Shown here in pieces: positions 46,702-59,584 of a DNA stretch of 64,000 nucleotides (within the stretch, counting starts at the first letter, position 1; each line of letters begins with the position of its first letter). Source of the stretch: Zerene cesonia (taxonomy: Eukaryota > Arthropoda > Insecta > Lepidoptera > Pieridae); NCBI RefSeq assembly GCF_012273895.1, contig NC_052122.1, positions 11,160,001-11,224,000 of the forward strand. Reading direction: 5' to 3'. The position numbers and the translations under genes are program-made. Below the pieces are notes generated by a model. The model did not search any database. It was given only the letters and a program-made list of their open reading frames with translations, and had not been told where the DNA came from.

Positions 46702-46992
46702 TAGCTGACCCGGCGAACTTCGTACCGCCTTAGCGTTGCAATGATGCACTACTTTATTTATAATCTATGGCTGTGAATGACATTGACATTTGTTACTCGC
46801 GTTTTTTAAAATATGCAAAATTAAATGTACATTTTTCAATATTTTTGAGAGATTTTCTTGATAATTTTTTCCGTAAGAACCTTCTCCTAATAATAACAAA
46901 TACAACAAAAAAGAATTAGTGAAATCGGTCCAGCCATTCACGCGTGATGCCGTGACCAAGGAAAACGGGTTTCATTTATTTATATATAGATA
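46702..46992 (+). repeat. Interspersed repeat, GACCCGGCGAACTTCGTACC type
   Basis: CTAGCTGACCCGGCGAACTT head, AATCGGTCCAGCCATTCACG, TGATGCCGTGACCAAGGAAA and a TATATATAGATATAGATTA tail. Head and tail are typical of a non-autonomous retroelement common in insect genomes. A minus-strand open frame here is spurious. Confidence 0.6.
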
Positions 46993-46994
46993 TA

Positions 46995-47640
46995 GATTAC
47001 AATTCGTTTATTACTTTCTCCCCTAACCGTACGAAACAGTAGCATTCACATGCTAGGTATAACATGACGATCTTCTGTGGGGTGTGAGCAGAATGTCGTA
47101 TCCAATACTGTCCCAATTTAACCCAATAGACATATTTTAGAACCTTAAATTAAGAAGTATTAAGTAAATGCCGAAGCATGCCTTTTTAATTATAGTTTAA
47201 CAATGCCGCATAGTCTAATCAACATAGTGTAGGCTAGTTTTATTTTTCATTTGTTTGCGAAAAGAAATAAGATCTCTGCTTCAAAAATACCTTGAATTCC
47301 GTCAGTCATGCTTAACCGAAATGAGTCCGACTCACAAACGTACTAACCCGTAAAAGCTTACCCGTGTATATCATCTAGGACTAGAGCTCTCAATTAAAGG
47401 ACGCAGTCATTAAGAACACATGACGTAATTATACATTGCCCTTCGTTGGTAAATACTAGTATTATGCAGTTCTGTAGCTGTTATCAAGCGTTTTTATGAA
47501 ACTGCGTATTTTACTCAACATTGTCACATTCACGATAGTTTATTAATTAAATTTATTTGTCTCGTGACAGCTTATAAATACAATTGTTTGATTTTCTACT
47601 TATTGTATTCTATCTTGTTCTGTGTTATTTTTTGGTGCGA
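46995..47640. other. Non-coding region with a repeat scrap
   Basis: At 47018-47100, CCCCTAACCGTACGAAACAG and TTCTGTGGGGTGTGAGCAGA resemble the 3' part of repeat family D. No gene is seen. Confidence 0.4.
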
Positions 47641-48060
47641 AATAAAGGTATGTCTATGTCTATTTCTATATCTATGCCTTGGCTCGGCCTTCTCACAGTG
47701 TCGTATCACCCACGTATATGCAACCAACAAGTGTGAGACGACATTCGCAAATTTTATCCTCATATATGTTTACAATTACACATTGCGCGCATGTGTGCAC
47801 GCAAGTGAGCGAGCCGGCTCATAGGAGTTTAAAAAGGGTCGCACAATATTTCGCGACGCAAGGGTCTCCAATTACAATGTCTATTTGTAGAACGTTTGTT
47901 TCATCGCTGTTCGTAGACTGGATACTCAGGTAACCAGCTCCCTTGGCACCTTCACTAAAGAGGCGCGACAAAGGTCAGTGGGGTTTTAGTCGGAATGAAT
48001 CTGACATAACTCACGGCTGCCCGAGTTATAGCCCCTGGGTATATAAGGTGATTTGAGTCA
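47640..48060 (+). other. GC-raised segment, probable repeat
   Basis: Contains TCTATGTCTATTTCTATATC (imperfect hexamers), CACGCAAGTGAGCGAGCCGG, and from 47965 GGCGCGACAAAGGTCAGTGG and GTTTTAGTCGGAATGAATCT, the last resembling a dispersed lepidopteran repeat. A frame without ATG (47679-47933) stays open and ends near CTCAG before GTAACC, a possible donor. It looks more like a transposon part than a gene. Confidence 0.35.
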
Positions 48061-48557
48061 AAAGATCTAACTGTATAATATGTAGGTAAATTTATTTTTA
48101 TACTTTTCGTATATGGCCGAAACGCGCGTTCCCGTTCAATTAGTTTTAAATTTCTTTTAAAAAGTTTATTTCATCACATTTTTTATACCATATCTTATTC
48201 GCTTGTTACGACGATGTTAGCTACGCTACGAATTGTAAACGATTTTTGTGAAAGTCGGTTAAAGAAGTATCCAGTATATGTACCTATGTAATCGAGTCAC
48301 GCGTCGACAATAATAGTTTGAGTCGTAGAAACATCATACTCGTTTTATATAATGCAGCTGTAGTTGATAGGTATCATATCACGCCCGTACCAGTGACGTT
48401 AACCCATGCTAAAAAATAGCCTATATAATGTAAATTAAACAAAATTAATAAATGCGTACAATGTCCTTTCTAACTGCGAAATGGTAAATTTACCGTTTCT
48501 GTGAGACCCGCGAAATACCATTATTTATTTTCTTGCAAATAGCTACTAGAAGGTTGG

Positions 48558-48713
48558 GTGAAGTCTCGTGTTCCCTAGTCGGATCTGAGGCAGATGATAT
48601 ACATATGTTTATTTATCGATTTTCTTAATAGACAAGTAGGTGATCAGACTTCAGTTTCCTATATATATACACCGAGACACTTTTTCAAACCCAGGACCCA
48701 TCGGTTCTACGTT
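48558..48713 (-). mobile_element. tRNA-derived SINE, family 1, copy 3 (head truncated)
   Basis: On the minus strand it has box B-adjacent AACCGATGGGTCCTGGGTTT, then AAGTCTGATCACCTACTTGT and an end ACACGAGACTTCAC. The box A half of the tRNA-like head is lost and the body has many changes, so it is an old copy. Confidence 0.8.
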
Positions 48714-48719
48714 AATGTA

Positions 48720-51370
48720 CACAATACAATTGAATACAATTGAAGATGGTCTAGAACTGCTGATTGGAATCTGTACAGATTTCCTACAACGTATATAACA
48801 CATAATATTCATATATTTGTAATATATTTCAGGCGTGTTAAATTTTACGATAAAATGTGATAGAAAAAACTCAAACAAAGAAAACTAAAGTATAAAGAGA
48901 GTCAGCGAAATTTATGATCAAAATAAAAAGAGCTAAATCACAAAGTAAACAATAGCTAATGGATACTTAGAAATAATAGAAGAAATAAGTCAATTATGCG
49001 ATAAAAACTAAGGGTAAACGTTGGAAATTTATCATGAAAAGTCGACTTCAGAAGTTTATTTTTCTTAGAATAAATGTAGGATTTTATTGAAAGAACAGTT
49101 GAAGTAAATAGCCACACCTAATAGTAATTTTTATACAATAAAATGTATTTTAAAAGTTGAACATAATATATTACAATATTTATATTAAAACATTCACCAT
49201 ATGATATTATACCAAAATCAGCGTAGTAATTTTTGCGTGATTGATTAACATATAGACAAAAAAAAAGAAATACCCCATGGAGTAGAACATCTAAATTGTA
49301 TCTAAGCAATTACTCTTTTTTAATATTTAATATACAGGAATCGTCTGGTTACTGTTTCCTTACGTGAATAGATATAATCTTATATATAAAATTCTCGTGT
49401 CACAATGTTAGTCTCTATACTCCTCCGAAACGGCTTGACCGATTCCTCTGAAATTTGGTAAGCATATTGGGTAGGTCTGAGAATCGGCTAACATCTATTT
49501 TTCATTTCGTTTGCCGGGTGCAGCTTGTATTATATAAATTATAAATTGATATATATATATATATAGCTTATAAATTTAAAAATATATATGTTAAAATGTT
49601 CAATAGACGCCTAAACCATACGAAATCATACGAATAATATTAAAGGATACGTAAAGTTTCTTATAAAAGCGGCACTCCTCACGTTCGAATAACCTCGTCT
49701 GAACATGAAATCCTGCTCAAATTGTCTGATGTAATTTTATTGTACAAAGGAAATTTGTTACAGTATCTTTTTTATTTTTCATTTCGCAGTAAAAAGTATC
49801 AGGAACAAAGTTGTGGAGAATTTAATTGGCCACAAATAATGCTTTGTCAGATTTTATTATGCATTGCTGGTTGGGGTCTCAGTTGCATTAGAAATATAAG
49901 TTTTTGGGTGAAACTTCGTAGCAATTTGTTGCCTTTAGGCAAAGACTGAAGCAATCAATTGTACCAAATTACAACACGAAAATGAAATTGCGATCCTGAG
50001 ACAATAACTCGACGACAAAGGTTGTATCAAACTAAATTGCCATTCAGCGTCATTGTGTTTCAATAAAAAGTTCTTATATTACAAAAAAATATAGTATTGC
50101 CGTCTTATCTTCAAAAAAAAGAATGGGAAAACTGTATTTTTTGTGCTTGCTGCCCCATAACTTTTTACTGGGTGACCCGATTTTTATCATTCTTTTTTTA
50201 TTTAAAAGCTGGTTTTCGCGATGTGATCACATTTAAGGTTCGTCTAAATATAACAATTTGAAGGCGATTTGGATTTTTGTTAAATAATTATTTTAACTTT
50301 ACTGTCTACAATATACGTGAAAATCAGCCATAAGAAAACACATTGGTAATAACATAATTATGTACCTTCATCACCAGAGCTGGAAATTGATCGTTTGGTT
50401 AATAGATAGATAGCCCTACAATCTAACTACATACTGACACGACTCAATCGTCCACATTTCGTCCTTCAGAAAATACGTAACGTCTGGTGGCCCTGGGTTC
50501 TTTGACTATATCAAATAAGACTAATAATGTTTTACTTCTTCTTTTTTCATTTATTGCCTTTTACTGAACTAACGTACAAAATAAACATTGCCTTATTGTC
50601 CCGTTCTAAGGAAAATTCTATAAAACGGTTTCAATGATGTATGCATAAACTGAAATGCAGCAACCTCGTCAGTGTTGTTAAGTCGTATTGCGAATAGAAA
50701 TCGTGCTATCACAAGAATTGTTTTTCATTAAATATTAACCTACTTTTATTGGCTCTTTGCAATTTTAAAACTAGTTCATATTTTTTCTATTACAACATGG
50801 CAACAAATTGTAACGTCACTACCGAGAGTAATTCATGACATTTGAATTTGGAATTTTATTTGTCATATATGGCGCATATGCATTGGCGCCATGGTCAGGA
50901 TCATAGTGTACTGTATTAGAAACGAAACCGTCTGTTAATATGTGTATCTACTGATATGACATCCCCATGCGATACCTGTGACACCTTATTAGTGCAAGAG
51001 CCCACGACCTTTTTTATTCTATAAGATCTGAAAATCTTTCGGTGCATGTTACCCTATAGAGGTACGAACGACCAGCGAATATGCGGTTTGGGTATGGTTA
51101 CTTGGGCAGGTTACAGGTAATACAGGTGTATAAAACAGTAGTAAGAATTCGTTAAACCATAGAACACTATATTTGTATTATATGGTCGATAATGTAATTG
51201 AGACTTTGAAGCATTTAAGTATCATTAGGTCTTCGACATCACTCCTTCCCTTGTGATATCGTGACATTGACATGACATTTTGATATGCTTAATTGTTCAC
51301 AATCATAACCAGGCAAACTATTTTCATTGGAACCTTTTGTTTTATTTAGGACTAATTCTAACTAAGTGTA
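48720..51370. other. Intergenic region with two decayed repeats
   Basis: Family E lies at 49380-49540. A repeat at 50105-50285 (CTTCAAAAAAAAGAATGGG, ACTGGGTGACCCGATTTTTA, AGCTGGTTTTCGCGATGTGA) is related to 24335-24530. The plus frame 49722-49949 follows a good acceptor (TTTTTCATTTCGCAG, ending 49788) but its reading has no recognisable features. No gene is called. Confidence 0.4.
49380..49540 (+). repeat. Decayed repeat, family E
   Basis: TATATATAAAATTCTCGTGT, CACAATGTTAGTCTCTATAC, TCTGAAATTTGGTAAGCATA and TTTGCCGGGTGCAGCTTGTA. A TA dinucleotide run follows at 49548-49565. Confidence 0.65.
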
Positions 51371-51374
51371 AAAA

Positions 51375-51575
51375 ACTTTATTCCTAGTTATCGGAGCCCT
51401 ATTTCCTTCTCCTAGCCCTTCCCAGTCCATTCCTTCTTTCCAGTCATCAATTCTTTCCTTATCCCTTAGCCCTTAAAAGCGGGCAGCGCATTCTCAAAGG
51501 TCTGAGCCTCTGCGAATGTTCATGGGCGATCGTTTACCATCAAGCGATCCACCAGCTCAGTTGCCCGCTATGAAA
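51375..51575 (-). repeat. Decayed repeat, family D (reverse)
   Basis: On the minus strand: GGCAACTGAGCTGGTGGATC, GCTTGATGGTAAACGATCGC, CATGAACATTCGCAGAGGCT, then AAGGGCTAAGGGATAAGG and GGAGAAGGAAATAGGGCTCC. It is the fullest copy of this family in the window. Confidence 0.65.
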
Positions 51576-51579
51576 TAAA

Positions 51580-53830
51580 AAAAAAGTCTCCACCGCTTAG
51601 TAATCGATCTATCGTGTAATCGATTCGTAGATAGATTTTTTTCCTTCTGTAACGAAAGAGTACTGTTGCACATTATGTCAATTATCAAGAAATTTTTCAT
51701 CATCTATATCATGTAAATATTCGTAAGTAAGTGTTCATGAGTGCAGACCACAGTGCAGACCAACGCTTTAGTTCGCTCCACAATTTTCCAATTTCCATCA
51801 ATTTTGCAATGACTGTTCGTAGCCAGTTTTGGCTTGTTTTGGAGTGACCAAATAGTCTGCACTCACCTTGTGTATTTAGTTTGAGCTTCGGTATATTTCG
51901 CTCCGAAAACCTGGACACATTGAAATAATTCGCTTTTCTCAGTATGTTGTTTATTTGTAGTCATCATTCTATCTCTCATAAAAATTTACCCACGTTTAAG
52001 TCATAGTAATTACGCGTAACATGGCATTTAACCATGTAAAATGGAAAATGCAAACGACGGTGCATCGTAAAATCCACGTTAGTCATAAAACTAGAGGTTT
52101 TTAACATCGCGGATATATTTTAATTTTTTCAGGTCATTTCGCCGAGCGCTGAATTCATTGCCTTAATAAAAACAATAAAGGGAAGTTTTATAAGCACAAC
52201 GGGAACCTTGCTTTCCACCATTTGTAAACCAATGGAGTTTTATAGTGGCCTTTTTGTTGGCAATTATGAGGAAGTGGATTGTTATTTGTATGTACTTTGT
52301 ACCTATATTGAGAGGAGTCTCATTGTAGCATCTACAGCTGGCTTTCATGATGGCATGATTCCGGCATGATTAGCTGCGTCTCGCTATTTCACCAGCGTCA
52401 ATGAGATTTTCTTTTAAATCGCAATGTTCTAATGAAAATATCAAAACTAGCCTAAATAAGCATTAATTACATCAGCTCTCTGCCAGTGAAGGTCCCGTTA
52501 AAATTGGTCCAGATGAATCGGAAAAAATAGACGGACAGACATGAAAATAATAAAAATGATATTGTGATGTATGTCCTGTACACATCCACATAATATTCAT
52601 TTCGTAAAGTGCGGCTATTGTAATATTACAAATATACTTTAATGTTTAATAGAGAGATCCTTTTCCGTTTCTGTACTAGTCAAATATGGTTTTTTTAGTT
52701 TAATTTGTATACTTATATATAATGAAAGTTTTACACACAAACACACACACACCCATCCTATAGGAGTCAAAGCCATCCAGTCCAGCGAGCTTTCATTTGT
52801 ATCCATTGATTGTATTGCAAACATTTCCCATTTAGCTGGTGATTAGCTTATTGTGCTCTGTTATTAATCCGAATGGAGTAGGCAGCCGTAATATTATGTA
52901 AAGCCACATCCACTTGATTGCAGGATTTCCTTGAGGTTTCAGCGTAACTCCATTAATAAGGCGAAGTCTAAGGACCGATACACTCTATAATGCCGATCGC
53001 AGTTTATCTTCATATATAGTATATGTCTCGTAAAGCTTATTTATTCTGGAAATAAAAAAGCATTAAAACTGTTGATAAGAGTCAAACTTCGCTTCATCAC
53101 TCTTTATCTCACTGACTTGCAAGTCAGTCAGTCAGTGCACGGTTAAAACGACGAGCATAATTTTAATTAAATATAAATTATTATTTAATTTTATATGTTA
53201 ATATTTATATAATCTTAATATTATAGAATCTTAGAAACTGAATCGTAAAAACATAGTTTGTAAAATGTGACAAAACCATAACCGAAGTGGCATAATGTAA
53301 ACGTGACCGAAGACGCACTGTGGTCTAAAGCGTGGATCGGTCCCTATTATGATAACTTCTATTTCTAGTAGGATTATAGCGAAGAATATTTTTATCTGTT
53401 TAGTCTTTGTCATAGAACAAATTAAGTCAAAATAACAACGAAAATGTTGACGAAAGACATGTATTATTTGTCCAAAAGAAGTTCTGTCAAACCTATTGAC
53501 CTTAGTTTCACCAGTGTCTGGGGATTCATTATCATTCCAATTAGATGAAACAGACGACGAAAAGATATTCCGATCTTTTACGATACTATAAGCTTCCTTT
53601 CACAATAATTAAATAAAGATGCGACTGAAGTTCAGGCAAGGATCGGTCTTTATAGACAATCAGAGGCAATTTGCTTAATGTTGAAGTCCAGGCGAAACAT
53701 ACATTTTAGATCACATATCGATACGTAAGGCACTTTGTTAAGTTATTTAAAATTTTCATAAAAAATACATACCTATCCAGAGCCTTGTGTTTAAACACAA
53801 CATTTTATTTGGGCTTATCCAAGTATGAAA
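51580..53830. other. Intergenic region, no gene seen
   Basis: Open frames at 51709, 52163, 52639 and 53231 (minus) show no family features. A (CA)n run is present near 52737-52752. Confidence 0.4.
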
Positions 53831-53837
53831 AATGTTA

Positions 53838-53975
53838 GGTGCAGCAGCAGCTTAAAGAGCAACAACAGAATTTCTTGCCGACTCTTCTCTGTAACTGCTT
53901 CAGAACGCGCGAAACAAAAGCGCTTCTTAAGGGAGTCTAGTTTAATAAATATGTGTTTGAGTTTGAGTTTGAAAT
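53838..53975 (+). repeat. SINE/LINE 3' end with (TTTGAG)n tail
   Basis: TGCAGCAGCAGCTTAAAGAG, CAGAATTTCTTGCCGACTCT, TCTCTGTAACTGCTTCAGAA, then ATAAATATG and TTTGAGTTTGAGTTTGAA. This block order is one I know from moth and butterfly retroposons. Confidence 0.6.
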
Positions 53976-53979
53976 TAAT

Positions 53980-55160
53980 GCATATAATTGTTTGTTGGAC
54001 AAAGGCTTAGGCCGCTGATATAACGCCGCTGTATGATAGATTTGAGTATTTACTCATAATAGAATATCAAATATTCTATTTTTAAATTTTATCCATCCGC
54101 TTTTCGAATACGATACCCAACGTTTTGTTACAATCTGATTTAAAAAACGAACGCTTTATCGAGTAAAAGCGAATAAAAGGAACAAAAAATGTTTACAGAT
54201 TACTGTGGCTATGAGTATTGAGAAAACATTGTAATGTTAGAAAAAATACTCTAATGATATATGTTAGAACATTCTCTGGAGCTCCTTAGCAAAACTGACT
54301 TGTTTCTTTTATGTGTGGAAATTTCGAACACGAATAGGAGATTAAAATACGGAAAAAAAATGTTTAATGAATAAAATAGTAGCGAGTGAGATGTTAAACT
54401 AACCTTGCACCGAATCACTGAAGCGCGTCAGTGAAAATCATAATATTCAATATTTAGGACAATTTGGGACTTTACAGATAACAAATGGCCAAAAAGTTGT
54501 TACTGCCCAATATTGTACCAGAAGTCTTATTACATCATTATCAGCATCTGACGCTAGCAGAATTGTATTGAACTATATCTTTATGTTGAAAAGCGTTCTT
54601 AGAAATGTGCCCTTTCTTTAGAACCATTATAGTTTCAAGATGCAAAGACTAGGTAAAATTGCAAGTCAATGTTAAGCTTGTTTCCTTTTTAAATACATAC
54701 ATATATTATAATACAAATACATGTATGTAACTAAAAAGAAAACAAGACGACGAAGATTTACTTAATATATTTAAATACAGAACTGATTTCAACATCTTAT
54801 ATGTTGCTTTGAATAATTATTAGTATTATTTAGAAACTTAAATTTCAATTATTCAAAACAAAATTATGCCTTTGTTCATCCTGTACCTTAATTTTGTTTC
54901 ATAGAAGACATGTCTTATTAGTAGTTTTTTTGTTCATTTATACTTTATTGTATACAAATTTAAGTCAATCTGTATTAAAAATAAAAACGTTAGTAATTTT
55001 TTTTTTTTCAGTATACAATTGACGGTCTTATGGCTATAAGCCATTTCTTTCAAGCAATTGCCGGGTAACAGACGGTAAGGACGGGAAGGACTCCGAAGTT
55101 TGAGCAAACATATCTTATATACTGAATATATCATAGTTGATTTCTTTAAAACTAATCGTT
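53980..55160. other. AT-rich intergenic region
   Basis: No gene or well-defined repeat recognised. Confidence 0.4.
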
Positions 55161-55164
55161 TCGC

Positions 55165-55335
55165 AACGACACCTGATGCCTGATGGTAAGCGATCACCAC
55201 CACTCATGAACATTTGTAGAGGTAGGGCCGCTGAAAATGCGTCGCCCACTAAAGTTATTAGGGTTAAGGAAAGGTTTGACGAAGGGATTAAAGAATGGAC
55301 TGGTAAGGGTGAGGAAAAGGATGCCGTCCCCCGAT
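55165..55335 (+). repeat. Decayed repeat, family D
   Basis: CACCTGATGCCTGATGGTAA, GCGATCACCACCACTCATGA, ACATTTGTAGAGGTAGGGCC, then AAGGAAAGGTTTGACGAAGG and GGACTGGTAAGGGTGAGGAA. Both open frames across it are spurious. Confidence 0.6.
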
Positions 55336-55796
55336 GAACATAAACAGTAAATTATTAAATCTTTATTATAAATCCCTATTCATCGCTTTATGAGCTTTGA
55401 TTCATAAGCCATTATTTTTTTATATCGTGTACTCTTTGCATATCCAATATATATGCTAATTTAAAGCCTTTTGACGGAGTTTCATAAAAATAAGGCATCC
55501 TTTAAGGTCTAGTTTTCAGTTCAGGTCTACGGCTTTTCATCTGGCGGATATCTCTCTAAGGTAATTTTCATTGAATAAAAACAGACAAACAACGAATGAA
55601 AGTTTAATAAAACACGCAGGGCAGGATAAAAGCACTTATTGTTACTGTGACTGACTGAATTGTATGTAAGACTAATAATACCCTTATATGGTTTCCGATT
55701 CTACGATCTATCTATACATATAATGAAAAAACCATTGCAAGAATTCAATTCTGTAATGGAGGCAATTTGGACTTTATTAACGTTTTTCTAACAATG

Positions 55797-56062
55797 GTCA
55801 TATTATAAATGCAATAGTAACTCTGTCTGTCAGTCAGCCATCTATCCCTCTGATTATCTATTCTTCACGCCTAAACCACTAAACCGATTTAGATGAAATT
55901 GGGTACAGAGATGGAGACCGGAGAATGGACATAGTATTATGTTATCCGTGATACAGGTAACATCCCCGATATCCAAAGAGGACAAGATCTATGCGAAAGC
56001 TCCGGAACTGTCTATCTTGTCTTTGTCCAAGCATGCAAAGCCGCGTGCGTAAATCTAGTAAC
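55797..56062 (+). repeat. Decayed repeat, family B
   Basis: ATATTATAAATGCAATAGTA, a (CTGT)n run, CTAAACCACTAAACCGATTT, AGATGAAATTGGGTACAGAG and an end GCAAAGCCGCGTGCGTAAAT-CTAGTA. It is a long copy with an inserted stretch. Confidence 0.6.
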
Positions 56063-56069
56063 TTAAGAA

Positions 56070-59000
56070 AAGACATAATATTTTTATTTCATTTATTTTT
56101 GTTTTTTATTGAAGTTTAGAATGTGTGTGTTTTAAGGTGGCTTAAACTTCTTTTTAAATTGGTAGTATTTCCGAATAATTATTTGCATAGCGACAACATT
56201 GCGCCATAAATTAGGCACCCGTTTATTTTGTATTTTAAGAACTAAAATCTCTTAACGGAATCTGATGCGATTTATATATTCATTAATATTGTAAGACATT
56301 TTGAGGTTGTAAAGGATTTTAAACGCGACTGATTTACCTTATTATTTTTTTCGACGTGTCGAATTATTTACAGCGAGCGTGATCACAGGGTCAGTGGAGG
56401 TCAAATCACATTTAGAGTCCGTTAAAACCTTTAATTTTTGAATATGTAATGCTCGCGTAAAACCAAACAAAAGTTAAAACGTCTTGTTAAAATGTCTTCT
56501 TAACCAATTGTAATGTTAAAAGGGGAAAAAGTTAAACACTCCTACATATATCTACTCGTAAATCGCAGCGACGTCTCCACTCGCCTTCTGTGAAATTGAT
56601 ATCTTTTGTTGTGGAAGTAAATTGAGCCTCACATCTAACGAGGTCTGTCAATGCATTGTACTGGATATTTATTGTTTACAAGGGCTTCTATGCACTTAGT
56701 ACCTTAATGATCCTTTAGCGCTTAACAGATCGGAAACCCAATCTTCACAATAGATCCTAATGATGTTTACGAACTAGAAAATGTGCACAAAGCATCACAA
56801 AACAACTATCCTTTGTACCTTTTGTGTGAGAGTATTACATGCTGAGTTTTATTGATCGTGACCTTAGATTTTAATACGATATTACGTAGCTTTGATATTA
56901 TGTCGTGAGATAATTGTGGCATTTTTGTGGTTTCGTTGCTTAATTTATGAAATAAGTCACTTATAATTTTTTGGCGCTTCATTCACGTTAAATGGCTTTT
57001 TGTAATAATTCTACCTGAAAGACTCCTCTTAAGAAATGAAGGTACTTCGAAATCGATATATACTTAAGTACTTTTATAAAATGAAACCAAAAATATTTAT
57101 TGTTGATTTTGATAACGGCTGTGTTTTGTTGCTAAATGCTAACTATTCATTAAAAGCATACGAAACGAAGTCAATTCAAATTCTTATATGTTATAGTAGA
57201 TATGTTTAGATTGTTCTTTCAAAACTATTATACTGTACGGTCGAATAGTATTTTCTCATTTCGATAGAACCTAACCTTGATCCCTCAGAAAGTTTGATTA
57301 ATATTAAGCATTCAATTTTCAAAGTTCAATGCAGAAAAAGTCGAACGGGGCCAGCCTAGGTACCAACCTTATTTCCCTCATTTATATTCGCATATTTTTC
57401 TATTTTCCCCAAGACTGATTTCAGATTACAATTACATAAATTATGCCATAATTATTGAACAAGTAAAAGAAACATTTATATGATGTATTTTTTAAATTCG
57501 CTTAAAAATAAACCGTTTCATTAGTTAACCGCCCCTGTTAAGAAACCTACTTACAAAAATATAGCTAAATGACGTTTAAATTGCTTTTAAATTTAACTCT
57601 GCTGACGTAAGACCCTTGTAAGCAAAACCTTGAAAATTTTAAGTATAAATAATTCAATTAAACGGTTTATATTGTCAAATAGTTTCGCAAGGGTTAGCTA
57701 TTTTAACAATCGTAGAATGATCTGGAATAATGTAATCGTATAATATTTTGTTATTAAAATCGTTTTTTATGAATTTTATAGTGTTTAAACAACAAACTTA
57801 CGACGAATAACATTGACCCGGATTTTGAACATTGTAGAAATTAAAAATCTTTTTTGTGATCGTTTTTATACCAAAAGTGGAGAAATAAATTTGATAAATT
57901 TTGCATAAAAATTTATTGGAAGCTTCAATCAAATCAAAACTTGAACTCGATTTTTTTCAAACTACTATCTGCCGATTACTTGTCACCAGTATACTTATCT
58001 GTCAGTTAAATCAGCAAAAGATGATGTAGGAGAATAAATGCCTAAAATGGTTTGATGCTTTGGTTTATCACGGTCATTTTTAGCAAGCGGGAAACCTGTC
58101 AATACATTGTAAAATTATTTCCGCCCGCAATCCCTCGTAAGTACGAATGATATGTATCCCTTGGGAGTACAGGCGATAGTCCTAATCGTATCACTATGTA
58201 ATACATCCACATCCAAACCAAATTATCTAACCTTAATTTGTTTACAGGTGGCCTTAATTTCCTTCGGTATAACGTTCTCTTTGACCATGTAAGCGTCTTT
58301 GAAACTAGCCAACATTCGCTCAAGTTTAATTTCTCAAACGTGTCAGCTTTTGACTAACATTTCCTTCTTATGGAAATTTATTGTCACTGTGAATAGCACA
58401 CGTTACTGATTTTTGAAAACAATCAAAACTACACGAAGACATAGAGTTAGAAGACAGTTATTTTATTCTATGCTAGAAGTAGGTATGTTTGTCCGTAGAC
58501 AAACAAACCATATAAAAAATACCAAAAATTTTGGTTAATTTTTTATCCGTCTGCCTTAATATAGGAGAATTATACATTTTCTTTTGTTGACGTTTTTTAT
58601 AACTAGTCGTTACTGAATATATCACAAATTTTCACAATAACAATATAATATCATATATCTTACACCTGATTTTCTAATAGATCTCAAATCTTGAGTATTT
58701 TCTTCATAACACCTTTTTGTATCTTGTTAATATTGAACACATTCTTTGTATTTTGTGTTTTGACAAATTGACCCAGTATGCTTTGTGGTAAAATATTTTC
58801 ATTACCTTTGTGACTATATTGCGACGTGTCGCGAGTGATTTAGTGAAGCAGATCATTTTAATTAGAGGTTTCGACAAACCCATGTAATTAGCTGTTACAC
58901 TACACATCATTATCCATATTTGGTGCTCTGTAGGAGGCACTTAGAAGCAATATTCACAACACATTTTGTAGTGTTTAACTTAATTGTTCATTTCAAAAAA

Positions 59001-59150
59001 TATGTTTAAGTGCATAATTACAAGTAACACGCGATTTATTTTTATTGATATCATTTATTTTTCTTATAATAGCCGTGAACAAATCTGTTTTTTCATCTTA
59101 AATAGAATACCCACAGGCATCGGGGAATATGTCTAATAAGTGGGTTATTA
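56070..59150. other. AT-rich intergenic region
   Basis: No gene supported. The minus frames 58099-58323 and 58704-58940 show no family features or signal peptide. Confidence 0.4.
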
Positions 59151-59155
59151 CTTAC

Positions 59156-59387
59156 CGATAAATATCCCCACAGTGTTCCGACGCGCTGTATAACGCGTGT
59201 CTGTTGCAGCTACCACGTACCCCGCCGAGCAGTTCCCTGTTTCCGATCCCTCAGCTACTTGCCCACCTGAAGGCGGCGCAAGCTGGAACACAACCTCATG
59301 TTGCCCGCTAGCCAACGGTGGGTTTTTTCCCGCGTGACAGAATAAACATTCGTATACCGCAACAAAGTACACAATTGAAATAGTCAT
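59156..59387 (-). CDS. Candidate coding exon, unrecognised protein
   Basis: A GC-rich block (59158-59335) inside AT-rich DNA, open on the minus strand. From the ATG at 59387 it reads MTISIVYFVAVYECLFCHAG (possible signal peptide), then KNPPLASGQHEVVFQLAPPS, GGQVAEGSETGNCSAGYVVA and ATDTRYTARRNTVGIFI. It ends at ATCG before GTAAGT, a consensus donor in phase 1. Alternatively the exon starts at an internal acceptor CCTTCAG (exon from GTGGGCAAG), which is in phase with the mini-exon at 60327-60348. The opposite strand also has a plausible acceptor and donor around 59211-59318 with a Cys-containing frame, so strand is not certain. No family recognised. Confidence 0.3.
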
Positions 59388-59404
59388 GTCTCGCTCTTTA
59401 TGAT

Positions 59405-59580
59405 AAACCAGCTGTTCGCCCTGCCTTTGCTCGTGGTACATATATATCCTATATCAATCAGTTAATTTGCAACTTTAGAATAGTGAAAGAATTTTTGAAA
59501 TCGATCTAGTAGTTTTTGTGTGAAAACGTTATAAACATACAAAAATACAAATTTCCTCTTTATCATACTAGTCTATCGTG
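59405..59580 (+). repeat. Decayed repeat, family F
   Basis: AGCTGTTCGCCCTGCCTTTG head, TGGTACATATATATCCTATA, GAAATCGATCTAGTAGTTTT, TGTGAAAACGTTATAAACAT and TTTATCATACTAGTCTA end. It is parallel to 32370-32565. Confidence 0.6.
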
Positions 59581-59584
59581 ATGA

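Noticed and set aside
49722..49949. Plus-strand frame after a good acceptor (TTTCGCAG) with Cys and Trp residues
   Set aside because: No donor, no raised GC, no recognisable family features. Likely chance in AT-rich DNA.
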